Source: Myxococcales bacterium (GTDB taxonomy: Bacteria > Myxococcota_A > Bradymonadia > UBA4248). Taken from it: a DNA stretch of 16,523 nt. This document shows positions 6,249 through 13,341 of the stretch, piece by piece. A model generated the notes under the pieces. The model was not told the DNA's origin, did no database searches, and saw only the letters and a list, made by a program, of their open reading frames with translations. The position numbers and the translations under genes were made by a program. Where the stretch lies: assembly GCA_004554395.1 (NCBI GenBank), contig SFMP01000070.1, positions 1 to 16,523 on the forward strand, read 5' to 3'. Position 1 is the first letter of the stretch; each line of letters begins with the position of its first letter.

Positions 6249-7418
6249 ATGCCAAATGAGAAGAAAGTAAGCCGCCGCCAAGAGCCGAAAGCAGCTGCGA
6301 CGACGCCCGAAATGAAGCCCGAAGTCGTCGAGGCGCCCGAAGTCGACGCGCTCGAGGTCGATATGCCCGAGGATTTCGACAACATGATCGACGAGGCGTT
6401 CCCCGATATCGAGGTGACCGATGCCGATTTGTTGCCCGAGAAGGCGGGGGCTGCGGCCAATGGGCAAGGGGCGCACTATGAGACGGTTTCGGTCGATGTC
6501 GATTCGCCTTCGGGGATGTTGGCGTTGCACGATGCGTTTAAGCCGAAATATTATCCGACGGCGTCGACCGACCCACTCACGATTTATTTGTCGCATATTC
6601 GAAACCACCCCATACTCGACGCCGAAAGTCAACAAAAACTCGCCGTGCGGTATAAGGAAAAAAACGACCTCGAAGCGGCGCAGATGCTCGTGTTGACGAA
6701 TTTGCGGCTCGTCGTCAAGATTGCGCGCGAATACAAGCGGCGGTGGTCGAATTTGTTGGAGCTCATCCAGGAGGGCAATGTCGGGCTTTCCGAGGCGATT
6801 CAGCGATACGACCCGTTTCGGCACGTCAAATTCACGTCGTATGCGCAGTATTGGATTCGCGCGATGATTCTCAACTACCTCATGAATCACTATCAACCGA
6901 TTAAGATCGGTTCGACGCGGGCGGGGCGCAAACTGTTCTATAACCTGCGCAAAGCGCGTTCACAGCTCATTCAAGACGGCTATGCCAACCCGACGCCGGC
7001 GCTCGTCGCCGAAAAACTCGGCGTCTCGGAGCAAGATGTCATCGACGTTTCGAGGCAGCTCGACCAGCCCGCGGTGAGCATCGACCAAACGGCGCCCGGA
7101 CACGAAACTGTGACGATTGGCGAGCTCATCAAAGACGATTCGCAGTCGCCAGAACAAGTCGTCGAGAACGAAGATTTTTATGCCAAAGTCCACGACATTA
7201 TGATGGAATTTGCGCAATCGATGACCGACCCACGCGAACTCGCCTTGTGGACGCGCCGGCTCATGGCCGACGATCCAGCGACGCTCGCCGATCTCGGCAG
7301 CGAGTTTCACGTGAGCAAAGAACGAATGCGGCAAATCGAGTCGCGGCTCAAAGAGCGGTTTAAGGACTTTATTTCGCAGCGTATTGACGGCGATATTGCG
7401 ACGTTTATCGACGTTTAG
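6249..7418 (+). CDS. rpoH: RpoH-like (sigma-32 type) sigma-70 family factor
   Basis: The product (389 residues) directs RNA polymerase to a subset of promoters. The start at 6249 is chosen because AAGGA lies eight bases upstream; an ATG at 6240 overlaps that site. Residues 1-105 form an acidic Glu/Asp/Pro-rich extension not usual for RpoH. Region 2 follows (about 108-215), with LIQEGNVGL at 172-180 and an aromatic -10-melting segment (FTSYAQYWIRA). KLFYNLRK at 228-235 is the RpoH box, the segment that marks sigma-32-type factors. Region 3 comes next, and region 4.2 is a helix-turn-helix at about 345-371. Myxobacterial SigB/SigC-type developmental factors belong to this group and are an alternative. 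The first third uses more G/T on the sense strand than its neighbours. The 3' end has been duplicated downstream. Confidence 0.85.
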   Translation: MPNEKKVSRRQEPKAAATTPEMKPEVVEAPEVDALEVDMPEDFDNMIDEAFPDIEVTDADLLPEKAGAAANGQGAHYETVSVDVDSPSGMLALHDAFKPKYYPTASTDPLTIYLSHIRNHPILDAESQQKLAVRYKEKNDLEAAQMLVLTNLRLVVKIAREYKRRWSNLLELIQEGNVGLSEAIQRYDPFRHVKFTSYAQYWIRAMILNYLMNHYQPIKIGSTRAGRKLFYNLRKARSQLIQDGYANPTPALVAEKLGVSEQDVIDVSRQLDQPAVSIDQTAPGHETVTIGELIKDDSQSPEQVVENEDFYAKVHDIMMEFAQSMTDPRELALWTRRLMADDPATLADLGSEFHVSKERMRQIESRLKERFKDFISQRIDGDIATFIDV

Positions 7419-7420
7419 CG

Positions 7421-7449
7421 GATTCCCGCCCTGCGGGCGGGATGCGTGC
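7421..7449. repeat. 29-bp palindromic repeat, copy 1
   Basis: CCCGCC and GGCGGG around the loop CTGCG, within a 29-base unit starting two bases after the sigma factor stop codon. It is identical to 7532-7560, in the same orientation. As RNA it would form a strong 3' hairpin for the sigma mRNA, but without a T run. Confidence 0.8.
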
Positions 7450-7451
7450 AT

Positions 7452-7482
7452 CAACGCATTGACGGCCGTTTTGCGACGTTTA
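7452..7482 (+). repeat. Duplicated fragment of the sigma factor 3' end
   Basis: These 31 bases match 7377-7407, inside the last codons of the sigma factor, at 26 positions, offset by 75 bases. The duplication therefore includes coding sequence but lies after the stop, and it is not translated. Confidence 0.7.
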
Positions 7483-7522
7483 GCGACGTTTAGCGACGTT
7501 TAGCGACGTTTAGCGACGTTTA
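7473..7522 (+). repeat. Five tandem copies of the decamer GCGACGTTTA
   Basis: Five perfect, contiguous copies of a 10-base unit. The unit occurs once intact (7398-7407) and once with one change (7408-7417) in the last codons of the sigma factor. The array therefore seems to have grown from the gene's own end. Confidence 0.9.
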
Positions 7523-7531
7523 CGTTTAGCC

Positions 7532-7560
7532 GATTCCCGCCCTGCGGGCGGGATGCGTGC
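7532..7560. repeat. 29-bp palindromic repeat, copy 2
   Basis: Exact copy of 7421-7449. It ends eight bases from the rsmD stop codon on the other strand, so it can serve as the 3' hairpin for rsmD mRNA as well. Confidence 0.8.
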
Positions 7561-7567
7561 GCGAAGC

Positions 7568-8125
7568 CTAGCTTGCGAACTGGAGCAGGACGATTTTGCA
7601 GTGCCCGTAGGTGCGTTCTTTGACGATGGAGAATGCCGCAGGTGGCGAGATGGTGTCTTTGGCGCCGAGTTCGACCGAGACGAGGGCTCGGGGGTTGAGT
7701 CGGTTTTGTTCGATGAGTGCTTGTAGGACAGTCGGCATGAGATTGTCGGCGTAGGGGGGATCGCACAAGACGAGGTCGTATTTGGCGTTGCCGAAAGCGG
7801 ACCAATCGCGCGGCGATTGCCCGAGTCGAGCGCAAATGGCGCCGTCGGCGCGTAGTTGAGCGATATTGCGGTTGAGAATGGCGAGGTGAGTTCGATTCAT
7901 TTCCATGAGATCGATGTGTTCGGCGCCTCGGCTCCATGCTTCGAGCCCGAGGAGCCCGGCACCGGCGAAGGGGTCGAGAACGCGGGCGCCTGCGAGCGGA
8001 CCGAATTCGCTGTATAGGATCGAGAAGAGGGCTTCGCGGACGCGCACGAGGGTTGGGCGCACGCCCATGCCTTCGGGGACGCTGAGTTTGGCGCCTTTTC
8101 GGCGGCCTGCAATGATAACGGGCAT
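7568..8125 (-). CDS. rsmD: 16S rRNA (guanine(966)-N2)-methyltransferase RsmD
   Basis: RsmD methylates N2 of G966 in 16S rRNA, using S-adenosylmethionine, during assembly of the 30S subunit. The 185-residue protein is close to the usual length. Family marks are visible in order: N-terminal IIAGRRKGAKL, the block RPTLVRVREALFSIL (23-37), the SAM-binding motif DPFAGAGLLGLEA (51-63), and the catalytic DPPY at 122-125. The ATG at 8125 follows AGAAGG, and only three bases separate it from the stop of the upstream RicT-like gene, so translation is probably coupled. It is the last gene of the operon ROK kinase, RicT-like protein, rsmD. It is often found next to coaD in other bacteria; that gene is not here. 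Its 3' end abuts the repeat-rich tail of the sigma factor. Confidence 0.95.
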   Translation of the reverse strand: MPVIIAGRRKGAKLSVPEGMGVRPTLVRVREALFSILYSEFGPLAGARVLDPFAGAGLLGLEAWSRGAEHIDLMEMNRTHLAILNRNIAQLRADGAICARLGQSPRDWSAFGNAKYDLVLCDPPYADNLMPTVLQALIEQNRLNPRALVSVELGAKDTISPPAAFSIVKERTYGHCKIVLLQFAS

Positions 8126-8128
8126 GGG

Positions 8129-10042
8129 CTATTCACCTTCTGGGTGTGGCGGGCGTGGACCTTGATTCGCGCCGTGATTTTGGGCGACGGGCGACAAACG
8201 CCGGCTCGAGTGCGATAGACTCGGGGCATGATAGCTCGCGATTTCGTCGCCCATGGATTGGCGCGCTTTGACTTTGCGCGGCGGGCGCTCGACGATCGAC
8301 GAGGGGCGATTGGGTTTGCCTTGCGATAGCTTGCGAGGTGGCGTGGGCGCCGATGCCGATGGTTGCGTCACGGGGGGTAGCGTTTGGGGTTGCACCGATG
8401 GTTTTTCGGGCGTTGCAGGCGCGGCGACAGTCGGCGTCGGGACGAGCATCGTCGGTTGAGTCGCATCGACCGGGACATTGGGCACGATGCCGACTTTTGC
8501 CTTTTTATCGCGTCGTTGTGATCGTCGAGATTGCTTTGTCGATCGTTCATGACGCGCGAGTTCATTTGCGGGCTGGTTTTGGGCTTGTGTGGCTTGCTTG
8601 TCGGATCTTTCGCCTTGTTTCGATTTGAGTGGCGTTTTGGGCGATAGATTGGCGGCGTTTTTCTTTGCTGCCTTATTGATTTCGCCCGTTCGGGTGGCGA
8701 TTTTGACTTTCTTCGACGGCGACTGCGGCGCCATGGGCGATCGAAGTGGCGGCTGTGCCGCGATGCGCAAGCTCGATTTGGGCTCGTAGGCCGCCGATGG
8801 ATCGGCATTGAGATAGAAATGCGCGTGTTCGATGGGGAATTCGATTTTGCCGGCCTCGACATCGGCTAAGATGTCGTCGGTCACGGGGACGTAATCGCGC
8901 GGCGTCATGCGTTGAACTTCGCCGTTATCGTAGGTAATGACGATTTCTTCGCGGATCATGTCGATATCCGACACGCGCCCGATGCCCCATCGCGTCATGA
9001 CGCGTTTGCCCTTTTTGGGGAGATTGCGTTTATCGCGTGCATAATCGCAATATTCATAGCTCATGCAACAATAGAGCCGGCCGCAAACGCCGCTAATGCG
9101 CTTCGGATTCGATGCCATGCCTTGAGCACGAATTTGTCGCACGGCGATGGGATCGAATTGCCCCAAAAATCGCCCACAACAGAGCAGTTGCCCACACGAA
9201 CCGAGACCGCATATAAGCCCCGTTCCATTGCGCAACCCGAGCTGGAACATTTCGACACGCATCTTGAGTTTGCTCGCCAAATACGCCACCATCTCGCGGA
9301 AATCGACGCGAACATCGGAGGCGAAATTGACCGTGACGTTTTTGTGATCGTGGCTGAGATCGGTCGAAAGCACCTTCATTTGGAGGTTTTGAGCGATGGC
9401 AAATTCCGAGGCGAGTTCGTAGGCGCGTTTTTCGAATGCCGCGTTTTCGATGTCGATGCGCTGGTCGTCGTCGTTGGCGATGCGCACGACGAACGGGAGT
9501 GCGTTGATTTCGGCGACGCGACGATAACGGCATCCGACGGTCGTTGCCATGAGCATATTGCGATGGAATCGGATGAGAACCGGTGTATTGGCAGCCAGTC
9601 GAATGCCATTTGTATTGACTTCGACGAGGCGTTGCGTGCGCGATAATCGGACTTGTATGACTTCGTAGAGATGTGCTTCGCCGTTGAATGGTTGGCGCAC
9701 GACGCGCCCATCGGGGCGTTTTTTGGGCTCGGGGGCGTTGTTGGCGTTATAGCTATTCTTCGCATTGCGTCGTGCATTGAGGCTCGTTTCGACGCTACGC
9801 GGCATCGTCGTGAGCGATGCAGGCGTTCGGAACGAAGTCCGCCCGTTGCCGCCGTTGGCGTCTTGCTTTCCGCGCACGCTGCGCGGCGGGCGCCCTCCCT
9901 TGGCGATATCTTGGCGATCGCGCGAGCATGGTCTTTCAACGCGACTCTGATGATTTAAATTTCGCACAGGATTTTGGCATTGCTCCGAAGAATATTCAGA
10001 ATTTTGTTCCTGTGCGCTGTCACTAGGCTTGATATCGGTCAT
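8129..10042 (-). CDS. ricT: RicT/PSP1-domain Fe-S protein with long disordered ends
   Basis: The 637-residue product has a RicT (YaaT, PSP1) core at about 120-410. Conserved cysteines are visible: C278, C283, C288, C289 in a CGLGSCGQLLCC run, and C320, C325, C326 in the SGVCGRLYCC segment, plus C332. In Bacillus subtilis, RicT forms the RicAFT complex, which carries Fe-S clusters and works with RNase Y in mRNA processing; equivalent cysteines are cluster ligands there. Whether that complex exists here is unknown. The core is flanked by a basic, Asn/Arg-rich N-terminus (about 115 residues) and a C-terminal tail of over 200 residues rich in Lys, Pro, Gln and Ala. B. subtilis RicT is less than half this length. 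The extensions look disordered and basic, as in RNA-binding tails. The start at 10042 is one base after the ROK stop, with the ribosome site inside the ROK end. Confidence 0.85.
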   Translation of the reverse strand: MTDIKPSDSAQEQNSEYSSEQCQNPVRNLNHQSRVERPCSRDRQDIAKGGRPPRSVRGKQDANGGNGRTSFRTPASLTTMPRSVETSLNARRNAKNSYNANNAPEPKKRPDGRVVRQPFNGEAHLYEVIQVRLSRTQRLVEVNTNGIRLAANTPVLIRFHRNMLMATTVGCRYRRVAEINALPFVVRIANDDDQRIDIENAAFEKRAYELASEFAIAQNLQMKVLSTDLSHDHKNVTVNFASDVRVDFREMVAYLASKLKMRVEMFQLGLRNGTGLICGLGSCGQLLCCGRFLGQFDPIAVRQIRAQGMASNPKRISGVCGRLYCCMSYEYCDYARDKRNLPKKGKRVMTRWGIGRVSDIDMIREEIVITYDNGEVQRMTPRDYVPVTDDILADVEAGKIEFPIEHAHFYLNADPSAAYEPKSSLRIAAQPPLRSPMAPQSPSKKVKIATRTGEINKAAKKNAANLSPKTPLKSKQGERSDKQATQAQNQPANELARHERSTKQSRRSQRRDKKAKVGIVPNVPVDATQPTMLVPTPTVAAPATPEKPSVQPQTLPPVTQPSASAPTPPRKLSQGKPNRPSSIVERPPRKVKARQSMGDEIASYHAPSLSHSSRRLSPVAQNHGANQGPRPPHPEGE

Positions 10043-10043
10043 G

Positions 10044-11024
10044 TTACTCTACTTCACCTGCATCGAGACAGAGCAATGCCGCGCCCAATGTGCCGGCATC
10101 GTCGTGCAGAGTCGGTTTGATGAACTGCAAATTGACGGTGGCAGTGCGCGGCGCGAGTGCCATGATTTGGTCGATGACGCGAGCTAGGAGTTCGGGGCAC
10201 CCTTCGAGCACGCCGCCGCCCAAGAGCAGGGCATGCGGATTGAGGATGGCAATGGCGTTGGCGATGAGCAGGCCGAGGGCGCGCGCCGTGTCGTCCCAGA
10301 ATTTGACAGCATATTCGACGCCTTGTTTACACGATTGCTCGATACATCGCGCCGTTGGGTGTTTATCTTCGCCCAGCCCTAGTGCCGCGCGCGAAACGAT
10401 CCCCGTTTGGATATCGTGCATGATGCGGTATTCGATGGCTTTTCCGCCGGCATAAGCCTCGACGCACCCCATTTGCCCGCAACCGCATGGCATCGACATG
10501 AATTCAGGGAATTTGCAATGCCCGATTTCTCCGCTCACGTTATCGGCACCGAGCATGAGGCGTCGATCGACGATGAGACCGGCGCCGATCCCCGTGCCGA
10601 CGTAAACGGCGAGCATACTCGGGAGCTGGCGACCGGCTCCGAAGTGGTATTCGCCCCACGCAATCGCGTTGAGATCGTTCGATATCTTAATCCGCGTATG
10701 CGGCAATAAATCGCCGATTTCTTTGCGCAATACGGCATCGAAATCGACTTCGTGCCAATTGAGATTGGGCGCATTGTGAATCGTATGTTCGTCGATGTCG
10801 ATTTGCCCTGCAACTGCAATACCGACGCCGGCGACGTCTTTGCGATCGACGTCACCGGGCAAATTCTCGACGACTTGCCTCACGATGGCTGCGACGTCGG
10901 CGGGCGTTTGCGCCCCGCGTATCGAGTACTTTTGCGATGCCAATATTTTGAGCTGATGATTATCTTCTGAAACGAGCGCATATCGCGCATTCGTCCCACC
11001 TATATCGAAACCAAGATAGTACAT
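10044..11024 (-). CDS. ROK-family sugar kinase (glucokinase-like)
   Basis: The 326-residue protein has the ROK fold. The ATP phosphate loop DIGGTN is at 7-12, the catalytic aspartate is D117 in NDLNAIAWGEYHFGAG, a second glycine-rich loop VGTGIGAG is at 142-149, GEIGH is at 165-169, and the zinc ligands are H169, C180, C182 and C187 in CGCGQMGCVE, with E189 following. This set fits bacterial glucokinases that phosphorylate glucose at O6 with ATP. Other hexoses or N-acetyl sugars are possible, since substrate cannot be read reliably here. There is no N-terminal helix-turn-helix, so it is an enzyme rather than a ROK repressor. It is first in an operon with the RicT-like gene and rsmD. A promoter lies about 115-140 bases upstream and its leader contains a terminator-like hairpin. 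Confidence 0.9.
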   Translation of the reverse strand: MYYLGFDIGGTNARYALVSEDNHQLKILASQKYSIRGAQTPADVAAIVRQVVENLPGDVDRKDVAGVGIAVAGQIDIDEHTIHNAPNLNWHEVDFDAVLRKEIGDLLPHTRIKISNDLNAIAWGEYHFGAGRQLPSMLAVYVGTGIGAGLIVDRRLMLGADNVSGEIGHCKFPEFMSMPCGCGQMGCVEAYAGGKAIEYRIMHDIQTGIVSRAALGLGEDKHPTARCIEQSCKQGVEYAVKFWDDTARALGLLIANAIAILNPHALLLGGGVLEGCPELLARVIDQIMALAPRTATVNLQFIKPTLHDDAGTLGAALLCLDAGEVE

Positions 11025-11095
11025 GGTGAACTCTTACCTTAATAAATACGCCTATGCGGCGCGTTTTAACGCATCGTAGCGATCACACAAAACAA

Positions 11096-11111
11096 GGCGC
11101 ACATTTGCGCC
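11096..11111 (-). promoter_or_regulatory. Terminator-like hairpin in the ROK operon leader
   Basis: On the minus strand GGCGCA pairs with TGCGCC around the loop AATG and is followed by TTGTTTTGT, like a weak intrinsic terminator. It sits between the predicted start of transcription (near 11131) and the ROK start codon (11024). Flanking GTAGCG and CGCTAC (minus-strand sense, using 11116-11111 and 11081-11076) could pair across it. This could be an attenuator; no known riboswitch is recognised. Confidence 0.4.
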
Positions 11112-11137
11112 GCTACCATGCCGATTAAAATTTTTAT

Positions 11138-11166
11138 TCTATACACGAGTTCGCCATATTCGCCAA
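11138..11166 (-). promoter_or_regulatory. Promoter of the ROK-ricT-rsmD operon
   Basis: On the minus strand: TTGGCG (11166-11161), a 17-base spacer, TATAGA (11143-11138). It lies directly after the terminator of the upstream gene, which supports a new transcription unit starting here. Confidence 0.55.
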
Positions 11167-11177
11167 TAACTGAGCGA

Positions 11178-11210
11178 CAAAAACAAACGCCGTACAAAAG
11201 TGTACGGCGT
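11178..11210 (-). terminator. Intrinsic terminator of the zinc-ribbon membrane protein gene
   Basis: A perfect ten-pair stem: ACGCCGTACA (11187-11196 on the plus strand) pairs with TGTACGGCGT (11201-11210), loop of four. On the minus strand it is followed by TTTGTTTTTG. It is placed about 40 bases after the stop at 11252. Confidence 0.9.
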
Positions 11211-11251
11211 GATACAATCCTCGCAAATGAGGGCGATATCTCAGATCTCGA

Positions 11252-12976
11252 TTAAATCAACGGGACCGGAGCGAGGTATAATGTTTTGATATTGGGTTTG
11301 TCGTCCGAGCCATAGACGCGCTGAGCGATAGTCATGAAGACGCCAAACGTCACGTCGCCATCGGTCACGAATCTCACCGTTGCCCCACTCACCATGCTCA
11401 AGCGCGATATCGCCATCTGTATGCCGTCGAATTGGACTTTTGTCCCGATGATATCGGCGCTCACTTCGGTCAATTCCGTGCCATCGTCGAGGACGACGAG
11501 CGGAACCGATCCCGCATCTGACACGCGGCGAATCGTCACCTTTGTACGCGTAATCTTGACGTCGATGGGAACGTCTTTACACGTTTCAAAGATGAACATA
11601 TCGTGATCGGGCCAGCCACACGGATGGTATTTAAACGTCGAAATACCGCTATGCGTCGTGCCACCGATGAAGAGCTTTCGCGTCGTCGGGCCGAGCGTGT
11701 ACATCGTTCTGTAGACGGCCGACATGGGCATCGATTCGCCAAAGAGCATCGTTATCGGTTGACCGATCTTCGAACCGTGGTCTTCGACACCGGCTGCGAT
11801 CTTTTCGACGTATACGCCACCGCGCACGACGTCGTCGATTTCGGCGATCTTGTTCAAATCGTAATAGACGCCGATATCTTCGGCGACCCCGACGACCGAA
11901 CCTTCTTTGGCTAAATTGCCATCGAACGGAATAAAAGACGGCGAAAGGCTTATCGATTCGCGGGCAATTTCGCTAAACGTCTTCTCGCGTTCGGGGGCAT
12001 TGACATCGACGATTTCCCCGTTGCGAATTTCCTGTTCGACTTTGGGCGGGCGCGTTATCACGACGGCGACGATGATGAAGACGACGAGCGAAGCGCCCAA
12101 AACGCCGCCGGCGATGATGAGGTAGCGCATCGGTATCGATCGCAAAAACTCGGCGATCGGATTGAGTTTGTCGCCATAGAGCGATTGGACATCGCGCGCA
12201 TCGATTTCGCGCGTCATGCCCTCGTGAGCGCCGGGGGGCAATGCATTGCCCACGACGAGCGCATTGGGATTGATCTGTTGCCCGAGTGCTGCGGCATCGG
12301 CTGTTCGCACTTCTTCGACGCGCGCCCCGGGCGATCCGCCCCAAGAATCCCAGTCGTCATCGCCCGTCATGCCGTTGCCCTGAGGCATCGACATCGTCGG
12401 CGGAGGCGGAACTTGCGACACTCCGTCCCAATCGCTGAGCGCAACGGTGCGTTCGTTTGCATCGTTATGCCGCACGACATCGTCTTGTCCGACGGTTTCC
12501 ATGAGCGCAACCGTTTCTTTCGGTGCATCGGCCATCTGCCCCCATTGCGCATCGCTAGGCGGCTGTTGCCCCCACTGCGCTTGCCCCATCGGTTGCCCCC
12601 ACTGCGCATCGCCCATCGGCTGTTGGCCCCATTGCGCTTGGTTCATGGGCTGTTGGCCCCATTGCGCTTGGTCCATCGGTTGCCCCCACTGCGCATCGCC
12701 CATCGGCTGTTGGCCCCATTGCGCTTGGTTCATGGGCTGTTGGCCCCACTGCGCTTGGTCCATCGGCTGCTGGCCCCACTGCGCTTGATCCATCGGCTGC
12801 TGACCCCATTGCGCTTGATTCATCGGCATTTGTTGGGATTGTTGCCACTGCCCATAGCCCATCTCCGATGGCACGAGCGGAACTTGGCATTGTTCGCAAT
12901 AAGCTCCCCCTTGCATCGCATAGACTTGATCGTCGATCATAAAACTGTTTTGACATTGTGGACACGTCAGTAGCAT
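11252..12976 (-). CDS. Zinc-ribbon, Gln/Trp-repeat, single-span membrane protein
   Basis: The 574-residue product begins with a zinc ribbon (C5xxC8 and C27xxC30, MJ0042-like). Ten tandem units of the form PMxxAQWGQ(Q) follow at 51-147. Next are a linker with two similar TVAL segments (155-158, 177-180) and an acidic Trp/Gly stretch, then one membrane span at about 283-307. The C-terminal 265 residues lie outside the cytoplasm by the usual orientation; this part is beta-rich by eye, with two cysteines in the FKYHPCGWPDHD and FETCKD segments that could form a disulfide. The zinc-ribbon, linker and single-span plan is common in myxobacterial proteins of unknown function; the repeat block and the outer domain are not ones I recognise. 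AAGGA nine bases before the ATG supports the start. It is a monocistronic unit with its own terminator. Confidence 0.8.
   Translation of the reverse strand: MLLTCPQCQNSFMIDDQVYAMQGGAYCEQCQVPLVPSEMGYGQWQQSQQMPMNQAQWGQQPMDQAQWGQQPMDQAQWGQQPMNQAQWGQQPMGDAQWGQPMDQAQWGQQPMNQAQWGQQPMGDAQWGQPMGQAQWGQQPPSDAQWGQMADAPKETVALMETVGQDDVVRHNDANERTVALSDWDGVSQVPPPPTMSMPQGNGMTGDDDWDSWGGSPGARVEEVRTADAAALGQQINPNALVVGNALPPGAHEGMTREIDARDVQSLYGDKLNPIAEFLRSIPMRYLIIAGGVLGASLVVFIIVAVVITRPPKVEQEIRNGEIVDVNAPEREKTFSEIARESISLSPSFIPFDGNLAKEGSVVGVAEDIGVYYDLNKIAEIDDVVRGGVYVEKIAAGVEDHGSKIGQPITMLFGESMPMSAVYRTMYTLGPTTRKLFIGGTTHSGISTFKYHPCGWPDHDMFIFETCKDVPIDVKITRTKVTIRRVSDAGSVPLVVLDDGTELTEVSADIIGTKVQFDGIQMAISRLSMVSGATVRFVTDGDVTFGVFMTIAQRVYGSDDKPNIKTLYLAPVPLI
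12536..12826 (-). repeat. Ten tandem 27-30 base coding repeats (AQWGQ units)
   Basis: The units encode PM, then N/D/G, Q/D, then AQWGQ with or without a second Q; the last unit begins PPS. A higher-order block of three units (residues 71-99) is repeated exactly at protein level at 100-128. DNA copies are nearly identical, so expansion is recent and the copy number is probably variable between strains. Confidence 0.9.
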
Positions 12977-13027
12977 AGCTGTCTATCCTTCATCGCCCGA
13001 GAAAAATAAGACGAAAATCCGACGCAT

Positions 13028-13055
13028 CCTATATAAATTTCGCGCCGTTCTACAA
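13028..13055 (-). promoter_or_regulatory. Possible promoter of the zinc-ribbon protein gene
   Basis: On the minus strand TTGTAG (13055-13050), a 16-base spacer and TATAGG (13033-13028), about 52 bases before the ATG at 12976. It is weaker than the divergent promoter at 13115-13144. Confidence 0.35.
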
Positions 13056-13114
13056 CTTAAAAACACCCATCTCTAGCCAACTTTCGAGACACATCAATAA
13101 TCAAACCATCATTA

Positions 13115-13144
13115 TTGGAATTTCGACTCGATTTGTGTTACCAT
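13115..13144 (+). promoter_or_regulatory. Extended -10 promoter of the large outer-membrane protein gene
   Basis: TTGGAA (13115-13120), an 18-base spacer and TACCAT (13139-13144) preceded by TG at 13136-13137. Transcription would begin near 13151, giving a leader of about 190 bases. Confidence 0.6.
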
Positions 13145-13151
13145 AAGGTCG

Positions 13152-13341
13152 GTTTTTCGGGACCCATCAATTATGGGATCGGCTCGGCGCTCTCAAAATA
13201 CGGCGCGGTGCCGGCTCGAGCAATTTTTGAGCGACGGCAAATCGTCGCTACATCGATTTGTAACATCATCTTATGTGCTATACGATGCGGCAACTGCAAT
13301 CTGGTTTGAGCCGAGTCTATCGGACGCTGAAGGAGAATAAT
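13152..13341 (+). promoter_or_regulatory. Long structured 5' leader of the outer-membrane protein gene
   Basis: The leader holds several possible hairpins: CCCAT/ATGGG (13163-13177), CTCAAAA/TTTTGAG (13192-13231) enclosing CGGC/GCCG (13201-13213), and GCGACG/CGTCGC (13231-13248). CAAATCG (13238-13244) can instead pair with CGATTTG (13254-13260), which excludes the last hairpin. An AAGGAG six bases before the ATG closes the leader. It matches no riboswitch class that I know. Confidence 0.4.

Noticed and set aside
5511..6460. Long minus-strand reading frames across the mosaic
   Set aside because: They translate the hairpin modules into repeated peptides, lack credible starts and overlap the sigma factor. 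They are by-products of the repeats.
8912..9646. Plus-strand reading frame of 244 residues
   Set aside because: It is antisense to the conserved cysteine core of the RicT-like gene, which is clearly the real one.
12185..12973. Plus-strand reading frame of 262 residues rich in Leu/Arg/Pro
   Set aside because: It is the antisense of the QWGQ repeat gene; its periodicity comes from that repeat, and the minus strand carries the zinc ribbon, membrane span and terminator.
13273..13341. Upstream extension of the large outer-membrane protein
   Set aside because: The AAGGAG ribosome site and the signal peptide both point to 13342.
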